From Ulva prolifera (taxonomy: Eukaryota; Chlorophyta; Ulvophyceae; Ulvales; Ulvaceae), in contig CM041202.1 in NCBI GenBank assembly GCA_023078555.1, positions 4,212,022 to 4,276,021 on the forward strand: a stretch of 64,000 bases of DNA. The letters are read 5' to 3'. Below the pieces are notes generated by a model. That model was not told the DNA's origin. It searched no databases and worked only from the letters and a program-made list of their open reading frames with translations. The position numbers were made by a program, and so were the translations under genes. Positions 54,761 to 64,000 of this stretch are shown one piece after another (the stretch's first letter is position 1; each line of letters starts with the position of its first letter).

Positions 54761-55558
54761 AGCGCGTTCAGCAGTTAAAAATGCATGTCACCAGCAGCAC
54801 ATATTGTGTATCGGAACAATTCCCGTTTCCAATCCATTCGGGCACTGCTACACGGTCAGTCAGTTGAACGCATGTGGCAGGTGTACATATTGACCAGTCC
54901 CAATCTTGTGCGGGGTTGTTTGTAATGGATTCAGTATTCAATTACATGATGTCTCTGTCGATATTGCTTTATTTTTGACTCAATTACACAACCTCAACTA
55001 ACATATACTTTTTTTTTTGTGAAAGCGGGGACTTGGTGGGCAACTATTTATAGCACGGTCCTACAAATCGCTGATGAATGAGTTTGCTGAAGCCATGAAA
55101 CAGATTGTGATATGTGCCGCTCGCACTATGTCGAGTGACAGTGGCGTAGGTGGTTACACATGAGATATTTGAACTAGATTACCCTGAGATTAGTGTATTC
55201 ACTATAAGAGATTTGTAGTGGTATACTTCATTGGGATTGTATCTGCTGTAATTTGTTCTGAAAGATCCTCAGACGTATCAGATTGGAACTGTACCCAGAA
55301 CAGATTGTGGTTACACCCTGTTCTGAAAGTTTGCTCCTTCCATAGATCATTAAAGATGTCGACTTCTGAAATTGTACGGTTATTCAATACGTACCCATGA
55401 GGCAGCTCGGCGGCATGGAGTGCTCTCTAGCCACTGTGCCAATATTCCAGGACCGCATACAGAATTCCAACACACGATCTCGATACACTCCCCATCAGTC
55501 CAAACAAGTCACCGTAGCCCAGACAGGAACTCAGCATTCAATCCTATGGATTACACGA
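54761..55558. other. 3' flank of kinase gene
   Basis: Contains an A/T-rich tract. A minus-strand frame at 55202-55370, after an acceptor-like TTTCAG, reads VDIFNDLWKEQTFRTGCNHN and FWVQFQSDTSEDLSEQITAD to a stop; it looks protein-like and could be the last exon of a gene or a transposon piece. Otherwise empty. Confidence 0.3.
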
Positions 55559-55560
55559 TA

Positions 55561-55899
55561 CCGTACTAAATTAAACCCATCGACATCGAGGCCAGCGTTA
55601 TTGTGTACAAAATATATCTGGGGCATGACAATTTGTCCACTGTTATGCGTTCCAGCTGTTAAATTTTTTTTGGAGACCCGGCGTAACAGCTGAGCGTGAC
55701 GAAGGAGCGCGCGACCTGCTGCACCAGAGGTTTGTTTTCTCCCGTTCACTCTTTTGTAAACAGCTGCACCAGCGGTGGCGGTGACACACGGCACGTGTTT
55801 GAAAATCAGCACCGAAGTACATGTAAGGGACATGCTGCAGCTAGGTCACATCACCTGATGTGTCTCTATGCCAACAATTAGGACAGTGAACCTGTTTTG
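55561..55899 (+). mobile_element. 5' end of a TA-type DNA transposon
   Basis: Begins TA then CCGTACTAAATTAAACCCAT, the same terminal repeat as the element at 63478. At 55849-55899 it carries TGTGTCTCTATGCCAACAAT, then TTAGGACAGTGAACCTGTTT, which on the opposite strand lies just upstream of the ATG of the frame at 63483-63917. So this is the 5' terminus plus 5' leader of the same family, with the coding part lost. Match ends at about 55899. Confidence 0.7.
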
Positions 55900-57120
55900 G
55901 TAATAGCCAAAGCAAGTGACAGCTCATCCGGGGCTGTAGATCTGCAGAATGCATGACAGCTCCTCAAAGACTGAATAATCTTCCGACCTCCCAAATTGGG
56001 TGACCAACATCATATCCAGGAGAATTTATAAGCTGTACTCATCAAAAACGAGGGCCATGACACTCCTCCAGCGTCACGGCCAGTGGCACATGGAACTTGA
56101 TCATCAGATTCCATATCCTCATCATCAATACGATAAGCACCCAGATAGACAGATACATATTCATGAGGTAGCGCAGCTGATCGGAACTTGATGTGCGAAA
56201 AGCTTCGCAAGCTCTCTTGCTTCATATTCATTCAGGTGGTCGTGTCCGTTCCAAGCTGTGAACACGTCCACACAAACCACGACATGTTCTGCTCCGATTC
56301 CCAACGGTTCGGCGCCCCGGGGCGCATGCCAAACCCGCTTGCGATCCACTACCTGAACTACACGTTTCAAAGTAGAATGTGCAACAGTGGGAGAACAAAG
56401 CTCAAGACGACGTTCTGCAGCATGAAGTAAAGGCCTCGAATCATGCAGACTCAATACATCAGAAGCGGAAACCTATGCATCAGCTGTTGCCTGCTCCGAG
56501 CCGGGTGCTGCCTGCCCTCGACTTGCAGTACCTATTGCTTTACAGTCCACTGCCCATTGTAAACCCGTGTAGCCACAGCACACTGCAGTCGTGCATGCTG
56601 CATCAGGCGTTCTGTCTGCAGCGTGTCAGCCTAACGTAACAGAATTAATTTCATACTACTGTGAATGCTGTACGGAATGTCCAATTGCAATTACCGACCG
56701 TGTTCGATATAGCACTGCCAGAACGATTCGCGACAGTTGCCTTTGTGAAGTCGCGTCCACACTTCGATAGAATTGCCTATAGTAGTATATGGCTCTCTGC
56801 ACTTTGGAAGGCAGGGCCGACAGCACATGCGAGTAGGGCATCGTCGCGGCTTGTGTGCTGCAAATGGCGAGCGGCATCTAGCGTATGACTCTGACTGATT
56901 TTCTTGTACATTATGGCGTGACAGGAAGGTCTCTGGGTCAATTCTTGTGACGAACGGTGCGTGTCAAGGCTGGGATGAGCTGCTGGGTGCAGCGTTGCAA
57001 GATTACGGATAGCGCGAGCGCGGATGAAGACAAGGTGCAGTGGAAATAATCAGCACAATACGTTGATGTCAATTATGCGTGTGCCCAAGTGCTTCAGCGC
57101 AAGTTCATAGGCATCGATTC
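55900..57120. other. No feature recognised
   Basis: Short frames only on both strands; no arrays or terminal repeats identified. Confidence 0.3.
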
Positions 57121-57123
57121 AGC

Positions 57124-57339
57124 ATGGACCGCAGAAGGAGCAGAATTAACAATCTATTGTTGCGCGAGCATACTGCAGCATGTGGATCAGGAGCATCATC
57201 ATCATGCAACATTGAGTTCTTCAGCCGCAGTATGCACTCCCTTGTGAAGCTGAGCAATCAATTGGATAATTTTGGCTACAGACGTGACGAACAATTGGCA
57301 CGAGTAGCCCAGGGCCATGTGTTGGCTCTGTGTTGCAAC
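57124..57339 (+). CDS. Short hypothetical frame interrupted by hAT MITE
   Basis: Reads MDRRRSRINNLLLREHTAAC, then FFSRSMHSLVKLSNQLDNFG and RRDEQLARVAQGHVLAL, plausible helical protein sequence, up to the hAT target duplication. Beyond that point the frame runs into transposon. Could be a disrupted exon or an older element; no family recognised. Confidence 0.3.
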
Positions 57340-57770
57340 CAAGGCTCTACAGGCCTGGTTTTCCCTTTCGGGGAAACCGAAGCCATGCCCATTTTTTGGT
57401 CGGGCTGGCCCGATATGCAGCCAGCTGGATGTCGGGGTTCCCGACAACCCCCTCAGGTTCCGTCGGGGGTGTCAAAAATAAATTTCGGGTGATTTGTGTT
57501 AGTACGTGCTAATGCGGTTGACAATGTTCTCGCCTTCACGTGTGCACAGATCTGAAAGCTGTTACTGCAGCAAGAACTCGGGATCCCGACAAGCTGTCGG
57601 CGTTTAAACGATTGTCGGGGTCCCGAAAAGCACCATTGGCGGCCGTCGGGCACGCCCAACGGCACTCCCCTGGCTTGTCGGGAAAACCGACGGCTCGGTT
57701 CGCTCGCCGTCGGTTTTTTTTGGTCTTTTCCAAAAAAAAATCGGAAAACCGATCGGGATGTAGAGCCCTG
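57340..57770. mobile_element. hAT-type MITE (431 bp)
   Basis: The termini CAAGGCTCTACA (left) and CAGGGCTCTACA (right complement) match the CAGGG-type hAT terminus, and the exact 8-bp duplication GTTGCAAC flanks it (57332-57339 and 57771-57778). Eight-bp duplication with short CA-starting TIRs is diagnostic of hAT. Subterminal zones contain repeated GTCGGG/CCCGAC words and GGTTTTCC/GGAAAACC boxes. A hairpin CCGACGGC...GCCGTCGG is followed by eight T. No transposase. Confidence 0.92.
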
Positions 57771-57778
57771 GTTGCAAC

Positions 57779-58184
57779 CGGCCAGATTCATGGCCTAATG
57801 CTCCCCATATTTCATTGCAAGATGGGTTTTGTACGCCCGGTCTGAACAATGGCCCGTGTACTGAACAGAAGAACGTCTACTGCAGAATGCTAAAAGTGGG
57901 CCAAATCAGCAAAGCGGAACTCCAAGCTGATATACACGAATCAAGCGGCGCATACTCAACAGTTTGAGCAGGTGCATCGGAGGAACCACACCCGAACCGA
58001 ATCATGCTGAATTGAGACGGTACATGACAAGTTGAAATTGTTCTTGTTTCGGCTTTGCAAGCCATAGCATCTTGCAGTGTGTGTGACTGTAGGCACCGCA
58101 TGCACCAGCACATGAAGGGAGTTGCTCATGATTGCAATGGACACAGCGGAGGCGCAGATCTGAAACAGTACAGGAAGTTGTGTA
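57779..58184. other. No feature recognised
   Basis: Sequence between the hAT MITE and copia D; no protein-like frame or repeat. Confidence 0.3.
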
Positions 58185-58528
58185 CGTCAGAAATGCTACA
58201 ATTGTGCAGGTCAGACGCGCAGTCTTCATGCAGGTCATGTCAGGACAGCCAACGTTCCATACCTGCTGCGCAAAGAGGTAGAACCGAGGAACGCTAAGAG
58301 GAGAGCTAGTACCGAGAAACAATAGAGAGAAAGGTTACAGCTCTTAGTGTGCATCGACATATATGCACACTGAACAGTCAAGATTAGGGCGGGAGGCCCT
58401 TGCAGGATCTCCCTCGCAACGCCGGGATAATCCCGCTGGCGGTTTACCCCTGCATTGGATCCGCAGATCGAACGTGCATGGGTGCATCTGTCACCAAACT
58501 GCTGCCCTCAGGCTCATGCATTGTGACA

Positions 58529-61500
58529 CTCCCCCATAAACCCTGCTATCTCTCCACTAGCTGGAGTTTATTACGAACTTCTTGCAAAGCAGTTCCGGGC
58601 AGCTTTTTAGTAAACACATCCGCTAACTGATCAACAGTGCCAACCCATTCTACCTTAAGTTCATCCATCTGGACATATTCCCGCACTCGCAAGTGCCGCA
58701 CGCGAATGTGCTTGGATCTGTCAGTGGATATAGCATTCACAGCCAAAATGTTGGCACTCTTATTGTCACCCCACAGAGTCGGCTTGTGTGGGACCAGCTT
58801 CAAATCGAGAAGCAACTGCTTCATCCACATGAGCTCGTTGGCTGTTGCGCTCATCGCAATGAGCTCAGCCTCTGTTGTATCCTCAACCACTATACTCTGC
58901 TTCTTCGAACGCCACAGCACACAATTCCCGTACACTCGAACGATCATACAAGATACACTTTTCAGATCCGCAGAATTCGCAAAGTCTGCATCTGAAAAAC
59001 CTTCTCGCAAACACCCATGTCCCTTAGAGCCTATAAAAAAATTTCCTAAATTCTTCATGGGCTACAGGTATCTCAAATGATGTTGCACAGCAAACCAATG
59101 TTCTTTCAGACTACTAGACATGTGCCGGGCCAAGGCATGTGCCACATAGCTCAGGTCAGGTCGTGTCACTCCTGCAATATACTGGATGCTTCCTACAGCA
59201 CTCATGAACCTGGAATGCTCAGTATCACTGGCTTTCTCCAAGTCAGGATGCTCTTTCACACTCCTTAGTTGTTGCCGCGGCACTAAGGGAGTGGGAGATT
59301 TTCGACAGTCAGACATACTGTACTTTTCAAGCAAGTTTTGAATTTTGTTTCGTTGTGTCATAATGATTGTTTTGGCCTTGCGATCACGCATGATCTCGGT
59401 GCCGAGTGCCCATGCAAGTTCACCCAGGTCTCCACCTCATCCGGCTCATCCTCCCAGAAGGGCCTCGGCGCCTCAAATCCTCGCAAGGGCTGAGCAAATG
59501 CTCCAGCGTTAGACGCTGAGGCCACGGCCGAATTACTCCCGGAGCGGACCCGGTGAGCCTCCAGATTCTGATGGGCCGCAGCCTCCTCATCATCTGTCAT
59601 GGTGTAGTCCATCCTTTGTTTATCGTCATTGTCGTAGATGCCACGACTGTCAGCATCATCTTCATCCATGCCGGATTCGGAAGCACTGACCGACCGTTGA
59701 ATAGGGAAGGCAGCTTCTACACCAGGGTCGTGAAGAGCAGCGTTGCGTGTAACAACGTATTGTACAGTACGTGAGGGCACAGCCTCATGGTGATGCACCT
59801 GACCGCGTACAGGAGGGGGGACAGGGACGTCAGGGTGAGCCGCAGCTCTGGAAGTTGCACGCGTGCGATGCAAAGCTACCCTGGCTATCTCCGGTGTGGC
59901 CCGAGCAGGGTCACGCCGGATCACCTCCGCAGAGGAGCTAGCTCCAAACCGTGGAGAATGCACGTCAGGACTGGGCTCGGGGTCGTCCTACTGGAAGGTC
60001 ATATCCATGACAGGAACCCTACCATCACCAGGGGGGGTGTGAAGCTGGTCACGCAAACGGCGCAACACTCCCCCATCATACGTGTGATCACTCATGAAAG
60101 GAGGGACATCACAATCAATCACACGTTCACCCTCATTATCCCCCTCGAAAGCAACTGTGTAGGAGTTCGCAAACTCCGCAGGCTCCCTCTTGTCCACAAC
60201 AGCGGACGCATCGTACTTACGTACGTGGCGGATCATCTGATCCGCAGTGCACATGATCTGGCGCAGTACAAAAACCATACCCCCAGGAACATCTTGGGCG
60301 TACACACGCTGCATGCTGGGGCCCAGCCCAGCCCCGACCCAGTGTGCAAGAATACTCCTCTAGGACAGCTCCTCTAGGACAGCTTCCGCAGCTTGTCAAC
60401 CCTAGGGTACGCATACACTTCAACCCCCCACGGACGATGCTACCGCAGCAGATCTTGGAACACCTCAACGGAGGTGTCTCGGAAAAAAGACATATAGGGA
60501 ATGATATCCCTGTCACCAGACCTCAAAAACTCGTCAAGCTCTGTCGTCGCAAGCAACTGATACTTGCGATTTTCCTCATCCCTCAACTTATCGCGTTCGG
60601 CCTTCTTCACGTGCTTGTTCCCCTTCTCAGCTTGCTCCACATCCGCGGATGCGTTGACAGCATGCTGAGCTTTCTGGGACTTGAGAATTCGTGCCAGTTT
60701 GTCATGGTACAACGTCGAGCACGGCGTGAGATTGTGATCATGGACAACACTGGCAAGGCATTCAATCCACAGGAACAGAGGCAGGCCGCTCGCGAGCAGC
60801 ACAACACGGAGTGCCTCGAAGGCAATTCCGATCCTCTGCTCGATCATGCTGTTACAGCGATGATCAGCTGTGGGGGTTGTGCGCTGAGCGATGCCGCGAC
60901 GCCGGAGGTAGAGCCATCAAGGCCTGGACCATGAACTTTCCCCCTTTGTCGGTGTGTAGGATGCTCACACCCGGTTCACCTGGCCTCACCACATTCACCC
61001 GAATGCGCTCAATAATATAAGAGATCATGGCCGCAGCCTCACTCTTTTTGCGCAGACCGACCACGAAAATATATCGGGTAAAGGCACACATCACAAACAA
61101 AACATATTTCACACCACCAATTCCTACTTGAGAGACAAGACCAGCCAAATCGGCAAGCAGTTGCTCGCCAGGATACTTGGCCTGGCCCATGAGCTCACGA
61201 TCATTGGCAGAGAAGTTACCCGCAGGCACTTTGCCAAACCTGCAGCCATGAAAACGATTCCCCATTGGCTCGGAATCGACGTTCAAACGTAAATCACCAT
61301 AAAAATCAGCGTTGGCTTGCATACGCTTCAGGACCCACGTGGACTGGTGAAAGGACAAATGCGCTAGAAAAGCAGGTTCCAGCAAGTATGCATCGTGTGG
61401 AAACTCAGCTCCCCCAGCATTGGGTCGCTTCAGGTCAATAGCCGTAGCTGCCACGTGATGCCACTGCTGCTGGTCCTCAACCACAGAGGTCGGACTGCTC

Positions 61501-63091
61501 TGGTTAGACCAGACCACCCCCCTGTTGACGGGTTGACCAACGAGAACAGGTTTCGTATCGACACTCATTTCAAATGCAAAGACAGGGTGACCATACTCAT
61601 CAAGCTCCTGGTATTTGACATCATCGACAATACCAGTAGCCATGTCACCAAGACCAGGGACATACAGCACACTCCTGCGCGTGTCTAAGAACATTTGCTC
61701 ATGCCTAAGACCCATGGTACTAAGCAGATTGTACGGACATTCAGGGGCATAGTAAACACTAGGGATTAACACATCCAAAGGATGCTTGCTCCCATGCTTA
61801 TCAACATAAGTACAAAGGTTCACCAGAATGCTTCCCCTGCCCATGATAGGGAGCTGGCCTGGTCCCGCGGGATTGGCAGTCCTCTGACATGGGCTGTACT
61901 CAGTGAACATCTCACGATTACCTACTATATGACTGTCCGAACCACTATCAATGATCATATTCCAAGGCAAAGACGCATCAGGAGTTGGATACTTTTCAGG
62001 CATCTCTACGGCACAAACATCCTTGGCCGCAGCCTGTTTGTGTGGGGGGCAGTTCCCACGCAAATGTCCCTTCGTCTTGCAGAAGAAACAGGTCCGGGTC
62101 TCCTCGCGAGGAGCCTGGCCAGCCGCGAGAGCGGCGACCACAGGGCCGTCACCACGGGGCTGCTTGCGCCAGCCATGGCCTGGTTTGCCCGCGGGCGCAC
62201 CAGACCTAGCCTGCAGCCGTTGTTGTTTGAGCAAATCGGCGTGCTCAGTCAGACGTGAAATGATTACGTGTGGGGAAGAATGGACTACCTTGCCGCGCAC
62301 ATCCTTGAACTCCTCCCCCACTTCTAACAGTTATAAACGAAGCCATCGCTGGCCCACATCAGCACCTAGTGCCTCCAGTAGAGTGTAAACACTCATCACA
62401 TCACCACAGTAAGACGCTCTCTATTATACAATGAATTGAACCGACTCCACAGTCTGTGGATTTCGGCTTCGGTGCTTGGCCTATACTTTGCAGTCAAATA
62501 GGCCCATGCTTCACACAGGTGTGACATGCGATAGACAGTCGTCCTATCCGCGTCAGGCAAAGATATAAGGACCTGTGTCCTCGCCCTAGCACGGACACGC
62601 TGTTCGTCCGTAGACGGTGCGTGGTGCAACAAATGATCCAGTTCGAAATGGCCTAATCACAAGAAGACCTTCTGCTCGTACGCAACGAAGCTTTCACTCT
62701 TATAATTCCACTCAGGCAGTTTTCCTTTTGTCAAATCAGGCTCGCTACGTCCCCGAGATGCTCGCAGCGCTTCGGTTAACGTTTCGAGTGTGATGAGAGA
62801 CTCAGCGTGACCGACATCATTCACTACATGAGAGGAAAAGGGCACCTGCTGGCTGCTCTACCCAGTTTGGGAAGAGGGACGCGGACGGATGAGACGCCCG
62901 CCGCGAAGTAAAATGCCCGCGGGCTGTTCTTCGCCAGGGAGCTGCTGGTCAGCGTCCCTGTCGCCGGGTTGCTGCTGTTCAGCCTCGTCCTGCCTCTCCT
63001 CGCGAGAAGAGTTGGCGTTGGAACGATCGAGATTGGACATCGCGCAGTAGGACAGACGATTCTTTGTTGCGCGCAGCAACTGACCGATCAA
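58529..63091 (-). pseudogene. Copia D gag-pol pseudogene
   Basis: From the right: gag (62396-63091; 62657-62845 highly conserved), zinc knuckle CFFCKTKGHLRGNCP near 62070, protease DSGSDSHIVGN near 61940, integrase with HTDKGG (60864-61400) and EALRVVLLASGLPLFLW (60760-60830), hinge (59436-60600), then a direct join into the end of RT (MRDRKAKTIIMTQRNK) and RNase H (58546-59058; TTEAELIAM, LWGDNKSA). The join at 59428-59433 is GGTCTC, i.e. GAGACC in element orientation, which occurs at both deletion endpoints in the intact copy (23614-23619 and 24662-24667). So 1048 bp including the RT catalytic core is missing. A 14-bp tandem duplication (CCTCTAGGACAGCT) is at 60356-60383. Confidence 0.9.
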
Positions 63092-63347
63092 TGGCTCGCA
63101 AGCCTGCAGGTTGAGAAAATAAGCGAACGCATTCGCTTTTCTCAGCGCTGATCATTCAAAGACAAGCGTCTCGAATTGTATCTAATAACAATATACTACG
63201 AGGACACTTAATGATGCCTGCGCTTGTGACCGCGGTCCGAGCGCCGGCAGAACAGTGGAATGCCTGCCGTGTCTGCGCACAGACTTTGGCCAACGGCTTC
63301 CTGAACATGACCATAAACAGACATAACGCTAACATTCACCGATACCA

Positions 63348-63477
63348 TGTTAGAAATACTTCATTCGCGCAGGTCAGAGGCGCAGTCTTTACGTCAGGTC
63401 AGGTCAGGAAGCCAGTGTTCCATACCTGCTGCGCACAGAGGTAGAACCGAGGAACACTGAAAGGGAAGATGCTAATA
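63348..63477 (-). repeat. 5' LTR of copia D, truncated by insertion
   Basis: Reverse LTR starting TGTTAGAAATAC and reaching GATGCTAATA, where the sequence changes to a DNA transposon terminus. Confidence 0.85.
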
Positions 63478-64000
63478 CCGTACTAAATTGAACCCATCGA
63501 CACGTAACGCAGAACGCAGGCCTGAAGTGGCGTTGAAACACCTCGCTGTAATGGATAACGGTGGCTTGATTGGCCGTATCTCCAGGAATATTTCGCACAC
63601 CCGTAACGCTTAGGGCACCTCACGTCACGTACTGCATGTCGCAGCTCACCGTCTAACACGTTTACAACAACTCCGTGTGTGTGCCCGCGCTTATCGTGCA
63701 AATGCTGAGCGACATCATCTTCCTCCTCACCACGACTCTGCTGGCCATCGTCGCTAGGCAGACTCGGTTCGATGCTGCACTGACTATCGCCAATCTCGTA
63801 CACTCCAGCATAAACATCTGGATCATAGTTGACGTACTCATCGTAATCGTAGTGAGTATCACCGTACTGTTGTTCGTCTACGTCGGCATCATCTCCGATG
63901 CTGTCACTGTCGGACATATTTGCTAGACACACAACTTCACGCTTGGCGACAAAACAGGTTCACTGTGCTAATTGTTGGCATAGAGACACATCAGCTGATG
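63478..64000 (-). mobile_element. TA-type DNA transposon, running off the window
   Basis: Starts at CCGTACTAAATTGAACCC after TA within the copia D LTR. The remaining 520 bp holds a minus-strand frame (63483-63917) and its leader. The leader (63945-64000) is the reverse complement of 55846-55899, where it lies about 290 bp inside the 5' terminus, so the full element should end about 290 bp beyond the window, at roughly 0.8 kb total. The terminal repeat resembles CCGTAATAAATG of the element at 11679. Confidence 0.75.
63483..63917 (-). CDS. Acidic-headed transposon protein, 144 aa
   Basis: Start at 63917 gives MSDSDSIGDDADVDEQQYGD, a strongly acidic, tyrosine-rich region (DTHYDYDEYVNYDPDVYAGV), then a part around HDKRGHTHG, and a stop TAG lying inside the terminal inverted repeat. 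No DDE core or other catalytic motif. It is likely a fusion of the N terminus and the extreme C terminus of a longer transposase after internal deletion. The leader upstream is conserved in the copy at 55561, which supports the chosen start region. Confidence 0.45.
   Translation of the reverse strand: MSDSDSIGDDADVDEQQYGDTHYDYDEYVNYDPDVYAGVYEIGDSQCSIEPSLPSDDGQQSRGEEEDDVAQHLHDKRGHTHGVVVNVLDGELRHAVRDVRCPKRYGCAKYSWRYGQSSHRYPLQRGVSTPLQACVLRYVSMGSI

Larger units (their letters stand above)
58185..63477 (-). mobile_element. Copia LTR retrotransposon D
   Basis: Minus-strand member of the A-C family. The 3' LTR is 58185-58528 (first base changed, CGTCAG for TGTCAG), followed by the conserved purine tract complement CTCCCCCATAAACCC. 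The 5' LTR starts at 63348 next to the primer-site complement and is cut at 63477 by a DNA transposon. Internal deletion removes most of RT. The outer duplication cannot be checked because the right end of the LTR is beyond the window. Confidence 0.9.

Overview
The window is eukaryotic: coding sequence is split by spliceosomal introns (GT-AG, some only about 46-53 bp, one probable GC-AG), and most of the DNA is LTR retrotransposons and small DNA transposons. GC-rich exons, homopolymer-G runs and short introns would suit a unicellular alga or similar protist, but nothing here fixes the taxon.

Left part (1-27.2 kb) is a nested transposon nest. A decayed Ty3/gypsy element (about 7.3-10.4 kb, probably resuming at 26.0-27.2 kb) carries minus-strand Ty1/copia element B (10425-26004). 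B's 5' LTR was split by an intact plus-strand copia element C (19335-25920; two 355-bp LTRs, 5-bp target duplication, one uninterrupted 1850-codon gag-pol frame). B also carries a TA-flanked DNA element (11679-12515), an 853-bp solo LTR of another family (15501-16752), itself split by a 394-bp solo LTR of a further family, and a 294-bp TG...CA insertion in its 3' LTR. Copia element A (429-7270, minus) has three more insertions. Nearly all carry exact target-site duplications, so the order of events can be read.

Middle part (27-43 kb) holds one unrecognised spliced host gene (exons 29945-31418), a series of 0.4-1.4 kb TIR elements, and a composite repeat system (R1 motif arrays, R2 tandem blocks, tRNA-like R3 units) with homopolymer G/C runs and hairpins.

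Right part (43.5-54.8 kb) is a large host gene encoding, at its C terminus, a protein kinase domain followed by a domain that resembles a catalytically dead dual-specificity phosphatase. A 2.9-kb intron of this gene is filled with R2/R1/R3 repeats. After it come a hAT-type MITE (57340-57770), a fourth copia copy D (58185-63477, minus, with a 1.05-kb microhomology deletion of the RT region) and a DNA element running off the window end (63478 onward).

Themes: one active or recently active copia family, a graveyard of solo LTRs, and several unrelated ~0.7-0.84 kb DNA elements, some of which keep a promoter-proximal transposase-like first exon.
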